Below are positions 16,872-25,265 of a stretch of DNA of 64,000 nucleotides, one piece after another. Every line of letters begins with the position of its first letter. The first letter of the stretch is position 1. This DNA is from Streptomyces paludis. Its GTDB lineage: Bacteria > Actinomycetota > Actinomycetes > Streptomycetales > Streptomycetaceae. A program made the position numbers and the translations under genes. Below the pieces are notes generated by a model. That model ran no database searches, was not told where the DNA came from, and saw only the letters and a program-made list of their open reading frames with translations. The stretch lies in assembly GCF_003344965.1 (NCBI RefSeq), contig NZ_CP031194.1, positions 6,634,001 to 6,698,000 of the forward strand. Direction: 5' to 3'.

Positions 16872-17090
16872 ATGGCATCGAGGTCTCGACACCTCACACG
16901 CAACGACCCGGAGGGGCGCTTCGCGCCGCCGCGCACGGCGGCGGACGAGGCGCGCTTCGCCGCGTCCCAGGCGGCGCTGGAGATGGTCCAGCGGCCGATC
17001 CGCCAGCCGGACGTGCAGATGCCGCCGATCTTCTCGGCGCGCGAGGCAGCCCCCTGGCTGGGGCTGTTCGGGCTGGGCGGCGGTGTGTAG
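16872..17090 (+). CDS. Small phage protein, unknown
   Basis: 72 residues from ATG 16872 with GGGGAGGGGG upstream, inside the preceding hairpin. Basic N-terminus, central helix, Gly-rich end (LFGLGGGV). Abuts the GTG of the ATPase gene. No motif recognised. Confidence 0.55.
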   Translation: MASRSRHLTRNDPEGRFAPPRTAADEARFAASQAALEMVQRPIRQPDVQMPPIFSAREAAPWLGLFGLGGGV

Positions 17091-17918
17091 GTGCAGACAC
17101 TGTCCCGCAGCGTGACGCGGGGGGCTATCGGCAAAGAGCCGCTGCCCCCCGCTTTTGCATCCTGGGTCAGTCAGGGGATCAGGTTCCGGCGGGCATCCGT
17201 ATCGATGCTCGCCGGGCTCCCCGGCTCCCACAAGACCCGGATCGTGCTCAATGCACTCGTCAACATGGGAACGCCGACACTGACGTTCAGCACCGACAGC
17301 GACGCCGACACCGTAGCGTCGCGCCTGCTGGCCATCAGCACCCGCACGTCCACGGACGTGACGGAGGAGTGGCTCCGCACGGAGCCCGAGAAGTGCGCGC
17401 GCCTGCTGGCGCAGCAGGACTTCCTGTCCTGGTGCTTCCGGCCGGACCCGTCCCTGGATGACGTGTGGCTGGAGTGCTACGCGTACGCGGAGCGCGAGGG
17501 CCGGTACCCGGATCAGGTCGTGGTGGACATCGCCTCCGACATAGGACACGACACCGGGGACGAGTGGGGGTCCCTCCGGGACCTCCTGCGCCAGTCCAAG
17601 GTGCTCGCCCGCGAGACGGGCGCGCACGTCCTCCTGGTGCACCACTGCGCGGACTCCGAGCGCACGAAGCGGCCGTGTCCGCGCCGCTCCGACATCCACG
17701 GCAAGGTCGCCGCGATCCCGGAAGTGATCGTGACGTGCGGTCTGGACGCCACCGGCGGCCTGCATGTGGCGTGCGTGAAGAACCGCCACGCCAAGGCGTC
17801 GGCCGACGCCGACATTCGCATCCCCATGCACCTGGACGCCGCGTCGTCCTACGTCGGGGACCACATCGAGATGCCCCGGGGCTACGCGCCCGGCTGGGGC
17901 GAAGGGGACTGGAATTGA
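17091..17918 (+). CDS. RecA/DnaB-like replicative ATPase
   Basis: 275 residues. Walker A is GLPGSHKT (near residue 42), Walker B VVVDIASDI (near 145), and a sensor strand HVLLVHHC follows. The order and spacing match the C-terminal RecA-like domain of DnaB-type helicases and of RepA/archaeal RadB-type phage ATPases; the N-terminal DnaB collar domain is missing. Located upstream of the primase genes, a role in opening the phage origin or loading primase is likely. Confidence 0.75.
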   Translation: MQTLSRSVTRGAIGKEPLPPAFASWVSQGIRFRRASVSMLAGLPGSHKTRIVLNALVNMGTPTLTFSTDSDADTVASRLLAISTRTSTDVTEEWLRTEPEKCARLLAQQDFLSWCFRPDPSLDDVWLECYAYAEREGRYPDQVVVDIASDIGHDTGDEWGSLRDLLRQSKVLARETGAHVLLVHHCADSERTKRPCPRRSDIHGKVAAIPEVIVTCGLDATGGLHVACVKNRHAKASADADIRIPMHLDAASSYVGDHIEMPRGYAPGWGEGDWN

Positions 17919-18181
17919 TGGCGAAGACCATGTACGTGGGGATGATCGGAGGCACGCCGACCCACGCCAGCGTGACGCTTGAGGCTGCGCAGGAACAGGC
18001 GCTGACCGACCAGCGACAGTATCTGTCCCCCGACGAGTACGAGACCCGCTGGGACGAGCACTCGCCCGGGAAGACCTGGCGGCTCATGCAGCGCCGCCGG
18101 GACCGGAGTTACCGGTTCTCGTGGACACAGCGAGCGGTACACGCCGTCGGCTCCACCCCGGAGGTCAGGACCGATGACTGA
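17918..18181 (+). CDS. Small phage protein, unknown
   Basis: 87 residues, ATG overlapping the ATPase stop (TGATG). Contains a beta-type N-terminus and a basic centre (LMQRRRDRSYRF). No family recognised; coding is supported by overlap with both neighbours. Confidence 0.6.
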   Translation: MAKTMYVGMIGGTPTHASVTLEAAQEQALTDQRQYLSPDEYETRWDEHSPGKTWRLMQRRRDRSYRFSWTQRAVHAVGSTPEVRTDD

Positions 18182-18368
18182 CCTCGTGCTCAAGGAGCTG
18201 CGCTTCCGCCACGCCCAACTGGACCTGCGCGCGGAGCGCCTGCGCCACGTCTGGCGGACGCTGCCCGCCACGGGCCCGCGCGCCGCCGCGCTGGGGCGCC
18301 AGGTCAAGGAGATCCAGGCCCAGGCGGACAACTACGCCGCCCTGATCGAGAAGGCGGAGGAGATGTGA
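18174..18368 (+). CDS. Small helical protein, unknown
   Basis: 64 residues, almost wholly alpha-helical and rich in Arg/Leu/Ala, likely a coiled coil or helical hairpin. Overlaps the preceding gene by 8 bp and is followed by ATG 18368 with GGAGGAG inside its last codons. Confidence 0.55.
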   Translation: MTDLVLKELRFRHAQLDLRAERLRHVWRTLPATGPRAAALGRQVKEIQAQADNYAALIEKAEEM

Positions 18369-18730
18369 TGCGCGTCATCGTGACGGGCTCGCGGAAATGG
18401 AGCGACGACCGCGCCGTGAACCGCGCGCTGGAGCGCGTCTTCGATGAGAGCGGGCCGTTCCTGCTCGTGCACGGCGCCTGTTCCACCGGAGCGGACCACT
18501 ACGCCCGCGTGTGGGTGGGGCTGGCGGGCAGCCTGCTGGGCTGCAAGGAGGAGCGCTGGCCCGCCCACTGGGGCCGCCTCGGAAAGGCGGCCGGGCCCGA
18601 GCGCAACCGGCGGATGATCGAAGCCGGCGCCGATCTCGTGCTGGCCTTCCCTCTGCCGGAGGGCAGCGGCACACAGCACACAATCGGGCTCGCCCGCGAG
18701 GCGGGGATAGAAGTGAGGGTGATCGAGTGA
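18368..18730 (+). CDS. SLOG-domain protein (DUF2493/YspA-like)
   Basis: 120 residues from ATG 18368. MRVIVTGSRKWSD at the start, HGACSTGADHYARVW and an acid/helix end match the cpYpsA-related SLOG family, Rossmann-like proteins that bind nucleotides or nucleotide derivatives. They are common in actinophage replication regions. The ligand is unknown. Some SLOG proteins sense signals in conflict systems. Confidence 0.75.
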   Translation: MRVIVTGSRKWSDDRAVNRALERVFDESGPFLLVHGACSTGADHYARVWVGLAGSLLGCKEERWPAHWGRLGKAAGPERNRRMIEAGADLVLAFPLPEGSGTQHTIGLAREAGIEVRVIE

Positions 18731-19014
18731 GGGTCCTGATGATCGGCGGCCCCGCCGACGGCACGTGGGTGACCACCGAGGAGCGCACCATTCTGGTGGC
18801 GCGGCGGCAGACACTGGCCGAGAGCATGAACGCTCTCGCCACTTCGGTGGAAGTACCGCACCACACCTACGAGGTTGAGACGCTGGGGCTCTTCGAATGG
18901 CGACTGCGAGTCGCCTTCTGTCGCGACGAGTTCCCGACCACCGCGGGGCGGAACCGGGCCGCAGCCCGAGCTGTCTTCCAGCGCGACGTGGCCGCACAGA
19001 TGGGGGTGCTGTGA
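18727..19014 (+). CDS. Phage protein, unknown
   Basis: 95 residues, GTG 18727 overlapping the SLOG stop (GTGA). Starts MRVLMIGGPADGTWV, a beta-rich N-terminus seen in many small Streptomyces phage proteins, then a helical basic end. No motif recognised. Confidence 0.6.
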   Translation: MRVLMIGGPADGTWVTTEERTILVARRQTLAESMNALATSVEVPHHTYEVETLGLFEWRLRVAFCRDEFPTTAGRNRAAARAVFQRDVAAQMGVL

Positions 19015-19421
19015 GCACCAAGTCCCGCGCCCGTGGCACCGACACGGAGGCCAAGGTTGTGAAGTACCTCAAGCAGGAGGGCTTCAGCCTGACCGACCGC
19101 CGCGTTCCGAACGGCCGGTTCGACCGTGGTGACATCACCGGCATCGAGGGCGTCTGCATTGAGGTGAAGGGGGACCGCTCGAACAGGGTCTCCGCCTGGA
19201 AGGCGGAGACCATCGCGGAGGCGAAGAACGCCGCCGCCGGGATGTACCTTCTGGTCGTCCGCGTCGAGTACAAGCCCGTCGAGCGCTGGGACGTCCACGT
19301 GCCGTGGAACCTCCTCGGTTCCGAGTCCATGAAGTTCGGCGGAGAGCCGGAGGACTGGCAATGGGTGCGCATGGATCTCCGTCTCGCCGTCCAGTGGCTC
19401 AAGGCGATGGGGTACACGTAA
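19011..19421 (+). CDS. Holliday-junction-resolvase-like PD-(D/E)XK nuclease
   Basis: 136 residues, GTG 19011 overlapping the upstream stop. A conserved Glu near the start (DTEAKVVKYL), then GRFDRGDI and CIEVKGDR form the E...D...ExK catalytic set of small resolvase-type nucleases (Hjc/VRR-like). It would cut branched DNA during phage recombination or before packaging. Family placement comes from motif order only. Confidence 0.65.
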   Translation: MSTKSRARGTDTEAKVVKYLKQEGFSLTDRRVPNGRFDRGDITGIEGVCIEVKGDRSNRVSAWKAETIAEAKNAAAGMYLLVVRVEYKPVERWDVHVPWNLLGSESMKFGGEPEDWQWVRMDLRLAVQWLKAMGYT

Positions 19422-19798
19422 TCCCCATCGCGCCCGTCCTCGCCCACTACGGCGTGGACCTCAACGAGTCCCGCTGGGGCAACACCGCGGTGCTCTGCCC
19501 CGTGCACAACGAGCGGCGTCCTTCTCTCTCCGTCAACGTGGAGAAGGGCGTCGCTTTCTGCTTCGCCTGCGACTTCAAGGGCACAGCGATCCACCTCATC
19601 ATGGCCATGGAGGGCTGTAGCCGTGCAGATGCTCTCGACCGAGCAGAGAAGATTCTTCGAGCAGGCGGTCACGCAGTACCAGAACGACCTGGCGGCCGAT
19701 ACCGGCGCCCAGGAGTACCTGGCGAGCCGGGGGCTCGGGCCGGAGGCGGCCGGACAGTTCCGGCTGGGCGTCGTTACGTCCCCCCTGGCCGGACATGA
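19394..19798 (+). CDS. DnaG-type primase, CHC2 zinc-finger half
   Basis: Starts at GTG 19394, 28 bp inside the resolvase gene, without a good ribosome site. The CHC2 zinc finger of DnaG primases is complete: CPVH...C...C in CPVHNERRPSLSVN and FCFACDFKG, followed by the helix AIHLIMAMEGCSRADAL. After about residue 90 the frame becomes Arg/Gly/Pro-rich and unrelated to primase. The Toprim half begins in the +1 frame at 19623. The two halves share DNA and may be made separately or joined by frameshifting. Confidence 0.75.
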   Translation: MAQGDGVHVIPIAPVLAHYGVDLNESRWGNTAVLCPVHNERRPSLSVNVEKGVAFCFACDFKGTAIHLIMAMEGCSRADALDRAEKILRAGGHAVPERPGGRYRRPGVPGEPGARAGGGRTVPAGRRYVPPGRT

Positions 19799-20255
19799 GC
19801 GGTACGCGGGCCGGCTGGCCATCCCGTACGTGACCCCGGCCGGGCCGGTGAACATCCGTTTCCGGTGCGCAGAGGCGCACGCCTGCGAGGGACACGCGAA
19901 GTACCTGTCCCTGCCCGACGCCGCGTCGAACCTCTACAACGTCCTGGACCTGAAGAAGGTCTCGCCCTTCATCTGCGTGACCGAGGGCGAGATCGACGCC
20001 ATGACGCTGTCCCTGGCCGGTCTCCCGGCCGTGGGCATCCCGGGCGTCTCCACCTGGCAGCAGCACTACGCGCGCTGCCTGGAGGACTTCGATGTGATCT
20101 ACGCCTTCGGCGACGGCGACGACGCCGGAGGCAAGTTGAACAGCTTCCTGGCCCGAGAGGCCAGGGCCCGACCCATCTCGATGCCGAAGGGCATGGACTG
20201 CAATGACATCTACCGCGAGCACGGAGCCGCCGGGCTCCGGGCCCTCATCGACTGA
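19623..20255 (+). CDS. DnaG-type primase, Toprim half
   Basis: 210 residues, GTG 19623, overlapping the zinc-finger half by 176 bp in another frame. The Toprim motifs are ICVTEGEIDAM (catalytic Glu), FGDGDDAGG (DxD pair) and a Lys-containing loop PKGMDCND. The N-terminal segment (EYLASRGLGPE, FRLGVV) is the usual primase RNAP-basal region. Together with the preceding ORF it gives a full primase lacking the C-terminal helicase-binding domain. Split primases in two frames are known in several actinophages. Confidence 0.85.
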   Translation: MQMLSTEQRRFFEQAVTQYQNDLAADTGAQEYLASRGLGPEAAGQFRLGVVTSPLAGHERYAGRLAIPYVTPAGPVNIRFRCAEAHACEGHAKYLSLPDAASNLYNVLDLKKVSPFICVTEGEIDAMTLSLAGLPAVGIPGVSTWQQHYARCLEDFDVIYAFGDGDDAGGKLNSFLAREARARPISMPKGMDCNDIYREHGAAGLRALID

Positions 20256-20688
20256 CGGTCCCTGCAAGTGCGGGCACCCGCGACGTGATCACGTGAGCGG
20301 ATGCGAAGCCTGCCACGCCGGCGGCGTGACCATGCTGGCGCACCACGCCTTCATACCGTCCGCGCCCGAGGAGCCCCCGCTCACACCCGAGGAAGAGGAA
20401 GAGGCGCCGGAGGGCGCGGAGCCCTGCGGGCGCCCCACCTCCCTCGCGGGGCCATGCTCTGCGGGTGACTGGTGCTGCAAGGGGCCAGTCACCGCCGCCT
20501 CGCCCCAGCCCGTACGGCGCCCGCCGTACGCCGTGGCGTACGCCGTGGACGGCGCGCTGTACGAGGTCGCCGTCCCGGGCGACGCCATCGTGACCGCCGT
20601 GGACGGCGCCCTGACCATCAAGCACGCGTCCGGCCACGTCGCCGGGATCACGGGGGTGTACCCCATCGAGTACAAGACGGAGGACTGA
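20203..20688 (+). CDS. Cys-containing phage protein, unknown
   Basis: 161 residues, ATG 20203 overlapping the primase end. An N-terminal zinc-type cluster (CKCGHPRRDHVSGCEAC) is followed by an acidic linker (TPEEEEEAPEG), a second Cys group (GPCSAGDWCC) and a beta-rich C-terminal domain of about 60 residues. No family recognised. Confidence 0.6.
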   Translation: MTSTASTEPPGSGPSSTDGPCKCGHPRRDHVSGCEACHAGGVTMLAHHAFIPSAPEEPPLTPEEEEEAPEGAEPCGRPTSLAGPCSAGDWCCKGPVTAASPQPVRRPPYAVAYAVDGALYEVAVPGDAIVTAVDGALTIKHASGHVAGITGVYPIEYKTED

Positions 20689-20846
20689 TGGCCGCAAGCA
20701 ATTTCAACGCAACCTGGACGCTGGATCACGCCGAGTATCAGCAGCTCAAGCGGGACTCCGAGAAGCTCGCAGCGCTGGAGCGCTTCGGCGTCGACAACTG
20801 GGGCGGCTACGACGACGCCATGCAATCACTGGAGGACGAGGACTAA
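20688..20846 (+). CDS. Small acidic phage protein, unknown
   Basis: 52 residues, ATG overlapping the upstream stop (TGATG). Helical, acidic end (QSLEDED). Its stop overlaps the ATG of the next gene. Too short to assign. Confidence 0.55.
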   Translation: MAASNFNATWTLDHAEYQQLKRDSEKLAALERFGVDNWGGYDDAMQSLEDED

Positions 20847-21160
20847 TGGCGCTCATCCTGCGCGCGACGCGCGACAAGGTGACCTTCGAGTGGGAGGACG
20901 AGGAGGTGTTCACCTCCGTCACCATCAAGTCCGACGAGACCGACGAAGCGATGATCCGCAAGCTGAAGCGCGTGATCGCGCTCGTGGAGGGACACGACGC
21001 GCTTCCCGTGCGCGACCCGGTACCCCCGAGCCTGCCCACGCCGTACCGGCCGCCGGTAGATACTTCCACCAACGGCTGGGCGGCGCCCGTCAGCGCCCCC
21101 GAGCTGCCGGAGGACCGGCAAGCCGACTACGAGATCATCCGGCCCGGGGAGGATGTGTGA
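20846..21160 (+). CDS. Phage protein, unknown
   Basis: 104 residues. A beta-type N-terminus (VTFEWEDEEVFTSVTI) and a helix (MIRKLKRVIALV) are followed by a Pro-rich tail. No motif recognised; coding is supported by overlaps on both sides. Confidence 0.6.
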   Translation: MALILRATRDKVTFEWEDEEVFTSVTIKSDETDEAMIRKLKRVIALVEGHDALPVRDPVPPSLPTPYRPPVDTSTNGWAAPVSAPELPEDRQADYEIIRPGEDV

Positions 21161-21363
21161 GCGCGCGGGAGAGCATCGAGAACTTGTGGGACCGGGCGAC
21201 GCCCGTCGGTCCCCTGCTGGACGCCTACGCCCACGAGCTGGCGGAGCGGCAGCGTGTCCGGGCGAACACCTACGCCATGATGCGCTCGGAGACCATGCGC
21301 CTGAAGGCGATGGGCGTCCGGGAGGCCGCCGACCTGATCGACCCCGAGATTCCCGGGCCATGA
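21157..21363 (+). CDS. Small helical phage protein, last gene of the left arm
   Basis: 68 residues, GTG overlapping the upstream stop. Entirely helical with alternating charges (AYAHELAERQRVRANTYAMM). It ends just before the convergent terminator region. Function unknown. Confidence 0.55.
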   Translation: MSARESIENLWDRATPVGPLLDAYAHELAERQRVRANTYAMMRSETMRLKAMGVREAADLIDPEIPGP

Positions 21364-21420
21364 CAGAATGACCGGACCGGCTTCCTCTCCAAGGGCTATG
21401 GGCCGGTAGCGCTCCGGCCT

Positions 21421-21535
21421 CCGGGTTGATCACCCGGACCTCTCTCCGGGGCGCCCCCCGGCGGGGGGACTTAATCACCCTCCCCGCCGGGTGCGAGCAC
21501 ACAAAGACCCCCGCCTCCGGGCGGGGGTCTTCTTT
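21421..21535. terminator. Hairpin cluster and bidirectional terminator at the convergence of early and late operons
   Basis: Successive stems: CCGGGT/ACCCGG (21421-21437), a GC-only three-base-loop hairpin CCCCCC-GGC-GGGGGG (21454-21468), then AAAGACCCCCGCC/GGCGGGGGTCTTCTTT (21503-21535) with T-runs on both strands. The last is a classic two-way terminator between the left arm and the late operon. Confidence 0.85.
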
Positions 21536-21538
21536 GCG

Positions 21539-21832
21539 TTACGGGCCCTGTCGGCCCTCGCGCTGGTCCAGCGCCTCCTGGACAGCCTGCGTGATGCGCT
21601 CTGTCAGGATCCCGTTCGTCTGGTGCGTGATCTGCGCGAGCTGGCGATCCTGCTCTTCCAGGCGCTGGTTCTGCGCCTCCGTGCGTCCGTCCAGGTACAT
21701 CGCCGCCAGGATCGGCGTCACGAGCGCGATGTACGTACCGGTCGGCTTGCCGAACGCCGTCAGCACGGTCACGCCCACGATGATGACGATCAGCGCCGCG
21801 AGCTGGAAGCCGGTGGGCTTCATGGTGATCAT
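21539..21832 (-). CDS. Holin-like small membrane protein
   Basis: 97 residues. Two closely spaced hydrophobic segments (about residues 8-25 and 32-45: LAALIVIIVGVTVL and IALVTPILAAMYL) are followed by a charged coiled coil (RLEEQDRQLAQITHQ). Length, topology and place at the end of the late operon beside a peptidoglycan-binding protein fit a holin. It could equally be a phage membrane protein of other use. Confidence 0.65.
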   Translation of the reverse strand: MITMKPTGFQLAALIVIIVGVTVLTAFGKPTGTYIALVTPILAAMYLDGRTEAQNQRLEEQDRQLAQITHQTNGILTERITQAVQEALDQREGRQGP

Positions 21833-22065
21833 TCCCCCCTCAGTGATGGTGGCCGCAGGCGGTCCAGCGCCTCGGCCGTAGCCCTGTCCAGGACCCCCGT
21901 CACGGGGAGCTGGAACAGCTTCTGGACGCCCCGCAGGCCGGCGAGGGTCGCCGGGTCCATCTCGCCCGTCTCGGGCAGCTTCAGCGCCCGCTGAGCGGTG
22001 CGCATGGCGTCGCGTTCGCCGACGTTGGCCGGCGCGATGATGACGCGCTCAGGCGGCCAGGTCAT
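21829..22065 (-). CDS. Small peptidoglycan-binding-domain protein
   Basis: 78 residues from ATG 22065. The core AMRTAQRALKLPETGEMDP and RGVQKLFQLPVTGVLDRAT shows the paired helix pattern of PG_binding_1 domains. It lacks any catalytic domain. It overlaps the holin-like gene and the preceding gene by 4 bp each. The amidase encoded at 43775-44479 lacks a wall-binding domain, so this protein may supply wall affinity in trans (inferred). Confidence 0.65.
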   Translation of the reverse strand: MTWPPERVIIAPANVGERDAMRTAQRALKLPETGEMDPATLAGLRGVQKLFQLPVTGVLDRATAEALDRLRPPSLRGE

Positions 22066-22343
22066 GCCCGCTCCGGCCAGTGCCAGGTGCCGCCGCGTCC
22101 GTGAACTTCGTCCTGACAGAGACGGGTGTCGAAGAACATGCCGGTCGGGTTCAGCACGGCCAGGCTGACACGACAGCGCTGGCTGTCGTCCCAGTTCTCG
22201 ATATCCGCCTGGGCCGCCTCGTCGCCTTCGAGCGGCGTCACCTCCGTGACGATGGCCGCACGGCACTGCGAGGTGTACTCGCCGCCGGGCGTGCCGTACG
22301 AGACGTAGTGAACGATGCGGCCAACGGTGGGCTTCTGCCCCAT
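22062..22343 (-). CDS. Phage protein, unknown
   Basis: 93 residues. Begins MGQKPTVGRIVHYVSYGTPGG, a beta-rich start widely found in Streptomyces phage late or lysis regions, and ends GRGGTWHWPERA. Two Cys. No known function. Overlaps the PG-binding gene. Confidence 0.65.
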   Translation of the reverse strand: MGQKPTVGRIVHYVSYGTPGGEYTSQCRAAIVTEVTPLEGDEAAQADIENWDDSQRCRVSLAVLNPTGMFFDTRLCQDEVHGRGGTWHWPERA

Positions 22344-22351
22344 GTCTGCTC

Positions 22352-24265
22352 CTATGTGGTGATCACGTCAGCGATGGTGCGCAGCTCAACCCACAGCACA
22401 CCGCCGATCGTTGAGAGGTTCGAGCCGGGCTGGGCCCGCTGCTCGAAGCGGTAGTCATCGATAACGACGAGGGACGATGTCCCGGTGCGCAGATCCTGGA
22501 GGGACACCGCGTCCCCGCGCGCGAAGAGCTGCTCGAAGCCTTCGAGCCTCTTCAGCGCCCAGCCCTCGCGCCCCACGGTCTGGCCCGTTCGGTCCTTCTC
22601 CCTGTCGAAGCACAGGAGGGGGATGGTCAGGATCCGCTGGCGCACCGCGCCCGGCATCCCTTTCAATTGCCACCCGTTGACCTCGCCGCCCTTGGCGGTA
22701 TCGGTGGGGCTGCGCCCGAGCGTCAGCCGGAGGCGGATCCACTCCACCGGGCTGGCGGGGGCCGCCAGGATGACGTCCCTGATGGCCACGGCGGAGCCCT
22801 GGGACACCGTCAGGACGCTGGTGTCCCCGCCGCCGGGGTCCAGCGCGGAGACGGACACCGAGCCGGAGAGGCTCGAAGGCGTCGTCACCGTGACGAACTT
22901 GAAGATCTTCGGCTCCAGCGTGTTGTAGCGCACGCGCCCCGTGGTGAGGTAGCCGGTCGGCTCCAGCTCGGCGGCGGACTCCAGATACGCCCCCTGGCCC
23001 ACCACGGCCAGGGCCATGCGGTCCGAGTTGCCGAAGACCGTCACGGCGGAGACCTCGCCCAAGACGTGGGCCTGGAGGTCCGTGGCGTACGCGTACCGTA
23101 CGGACGGGCTGCCGCCGTTGTCCTGGATCGGCTGACCGAGGTCCACGCGGTACAGCCCGCTGCGGCCGTCGATGGCATCCGTCGCCGCGACGAAGAAGAA
23201 GCGGTCATAGGCCGCCACGGCCTTGACGCCGGCGGCGTTCTCGATGAGCAGCGGCCCGTACGCCAGATCTCCGCCGTCGGAGATTTCCCCGACGCGGAAG
23301 CCGCGCGAGGTGCCGATGCCGACGAACGACCCGAGGTACGTCGTCATGCAGTGCACGATCTCCCCGCGGGGGAGCTGCGCGACGACGGAGCCCGGCGCGA
23401 CCACAGGGACGGGGCCGCTCGTGTCGAGCGGGAACCGGTGGATCTCGGACTGGCTCCCGGCGTAGCCGCTCGCGTAGAGCGCGTTCGGACCCTCCGCGAT
23501 GTCCGTCCAGCGCCACGCGCTGTTCAGGTGCGTGGTCTTGGCCGTGGGCAGGGCCGGGCCGGTGCCGGCCAGCTCGTACATGGACGGGCCAATGCCCGCC
23601 ATGAGGCGGCCCTTCACCCACCGCACCACCGTGGCGGCGGAGCCGGTGTTCCACACGAGCGCGCCGCCGCCGTTCCCGGTGCCCTTGTAGATGCCGACGG
23701 CGTCCGCCGCGTAGTACGACGTCCCGTCGCTCGCCAGCGACCGGATCGGCCCGGCGCCGCCCCACGGAATCGTGGTGACGGCCGACCCGGTGTCACCGCG
23801 GAGCAGGCTGCCCACGGCAGACCAGTACCGGTCTCGGTCGTCGTACCAGCCCACCAGGTGATGGACGTTGGTGGTGGCATCCATGATGCGCTGCTCAGTG
23901 CTGCGCAGCAGCGTCAGCCGGCCGTTCACCCACGGATTCACGCCGACGGATTCGCCGTACCGGATGGCGTACTGGTTGTCCGAGCTGGGGTCCTGGTACA
24001 GCAGGCCCTGGCCGCCCACGAAGGACGACTGCGAGCGCAGCCACCAGCCAGCCAGGCTCTGTTCGCCCGGGATGTTCTGCTGGTCGACCTGGTCCTTACG
24101 GACCGGGGCGCCGGCCCGGGTCATGGGCCGCTCGTCCGACATGGCCGTGAGCCACGGCATGCCGCCCAGGCTGTACGCGTACTGGACGCCGTCCAGTCTG
24201 TACGTCGCCGCGGCGGCGCGTTCGCGGCCACTGAGCGGCAGTGGCAGCGCGTTGACGATCTGCAT
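22352..24265 (-). CDS. Virion protein, beta-propeller-like (possible tail nozzle)
   Basis: 637 residues without signal peptide. Nearly all beta, with repeated blocks of the type xWYD, GTSYYAADAVGIY, NALYASGYAG, GSFVGIGTSRGFRV, which read like propeller blades, followed by a C-terminal jelly-roll-like part (SVSVSALDPGGG). In T7-like short-tailed phages the nozzle is a beta-propeller protein encoded near the adaptor. The adaptor candidate here lies two genes upstream. The equation with a nozzle is inference from fold pattern and gene order. Confidence 0.6.
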   Translation of the reverse strand: MQIVNALPLPLSGRERAAAATYRLDGVQYAYSLGGMPWLTAMSDERPMTRAGAPVRKDQVDQQNIPGEQSLAGWWLRSQSSFVGGQGLLYQDPSSDNQYAIRYGESVGVNPWVNGRLTLLRSTEQRIMDATTNVHHLVGWYDDRDRYWSAVGSLLRGDTGSAVTTIPWGGAGPIRSLASDGTSYYAADAVGIYKGTGNGGGALVWNTGSAATVVRWVKGRLMAGIGPSMYELAGTGPALPTAKTTHLNSAWRWTDIAEGPNALYASGYAGSQSEIHRFPLDTSGPVPVVAPGSVVAQLPRGEIVHCMTTYLGSFVGIGTSRGFRVGEISDGGDLAYGPLLIENAAGVKAVAAYDRFFFVAATDAIDGRSGLYRVDLGQPIQDNGGSPSVRYAYATDLQAHVLGEVSAVTVFGNSDRMALAVVGQGAYLESAAELEPTGYLTTGRVRYNTLEPKIFKFVTVTTPSSLSGSVSVSALDPGGGDTSVLTVSQGSAVAIRDVILAAPASPVEWIRLRLTLGRSPTDTAKGGEVNGWQLKGMPGAVRQRILTIPLLCFDREKDRTGQTVGREGWALKRLEGFEQLFARGDAVSLQDLRTGTSSLVVIDDYRFEQRAQPGSNLSTIGGVLWVELRTIADVITT

Positions 24266-24274
24266 GGGGGCCTC

Positions 24275-25264
24275 TCAGGCGATCGCTATCCAGCCGATGT
24301 TCATTGTGATCGCGGTGGACCGGAAAACCGCCAGTGTGAAACTGTTCGTCGTCACGCTGGTGACGGCGTACATCAGGGTCGTGGTCGACCCGGTGGCGGG
24401 CATTGCGGTGTTACCGGTCACCGCGACAACCGGCGCGGCGAAGAAGGTCATGGGGAACGTAACGCTCCGCGTCACCCAGGCCCCGGCCGTTGTGGTGACA
24501 CTGGCCAGGCCGCTTTGGATATTGCCGGCGGAGAGGCTCTCTACCACGGCGCTGCCGTCCGTGATGATGTTGCCGGCCTTCAGTGTGGAGGCGACAACGA
24601 GGGACCCGTTCGTGGTCAGCGCCTGGTAGCCAGAGCGGTACAGCGACGTGTCCCCCACCGCACCGCCGGGGCCCCACCACTGCTGGCCGTCGGCCCGTAC
24701 GTACCAGCGCGCGTTCGCGTCGCCGGTGACGCGGGACTCGAACATGGAGTCCGCAGCCGTCGCGCGCGTACCGCGCAGCAGGTTGTTCATGTTCGGCTGG
24801 CCGGTGAAACTCACGGCCCCGCTGAACGTCGGTGTGCCGGTCAGTGTCCCGGTCAGCGCGGCGCCGTTGATGGTCGGGCTGGTCAGCGTTTTGTTCGCCA
24901 GGGTCTGCGTCGATGAGGTGCCCACCAGCGCGCCGGTGACGCCGTGTACGGACGTCGTGGCGTCCTCATGGGTCCTGAAGGCCGCGGCGTCGCCGGCGTG
25001 GAACACGTGCCGCACCACAGCCCCCAGGCTGTGGCTCTGCGCACTGGTGCCGCTGAACCCGCGCGTCACGGTCAGGGTCGTGCCGGCCGCCGCGGTGACG
25101 GAGACCAGCTCCTCCGTGGCGGCGCCATAGTCCAGGGCCAGCGTGTAGGGGAAGGCCGGCGGGAAGCCGGCAACGCTCGCCACCGCGACGCTGGTAGCGC
25201 CGGAGGACACGGAGCTGGCCAGCGTGGTCTGGACCGCGGTGTTGGAGTAGTACGCCTGCGGCAT
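24275..25264 (-). CDS. Tail fibre / receptor-binding protein
   Basis: 329 residues. The N-terminal domain is beta-rich and Ser/Ala-heavy. The centre has fibre motifs TTSVHGVTG and TQTLANKTLTSPTING followed by GTLTGTPTFSGAV, standard in actinophage fibres. The C-terminal domain (FAAPVVAVTGNT...GWIAIA) resembles an H-type lectin/receptor-binding tip. Placed between the nozzle-like and adaptor-like genes, with 1-9 bp gaps. Confidence 0.8.
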   Translation of the reverse strand: MPQAYYSNTAVQTTLASSVSSGATSVAVASVAGFPPAFPYTLALDYGAATEELVSVTAAAGTTLTVTRGFSGTSAQSHSLGAVVRHVFHAGDAAAFRTHEDATTSVHGVTGALVGTSSTQTLANKTLTSPTINGAALTGTLTGTPTFSGAVSFTGQPNMNNLLRGTRATAADSMFESRVTGDANARWYVRADGQQWWGPGGAVGDTSLYRSGYQALTTNGSLVVASTLKAGNIITDGSAVVESLSAGNIQSGLASVTTTAGAWVTRSVTFPMTFFAAPVVAVTGNTAMPATGSTTTLMYAVTSVTTNSFTLAVFRSTAITMNIGWIAIA

Positions 25265-25265
25265 C

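Noticed and set aside
22679..24916. 749-codon plus-strand ORF opposite the fibre and nozzle-like genes
   Set aside because: A shadow frame of the minus-strand virion genes, with Arg/Gly/Ala-rich composition and no ribosome site.
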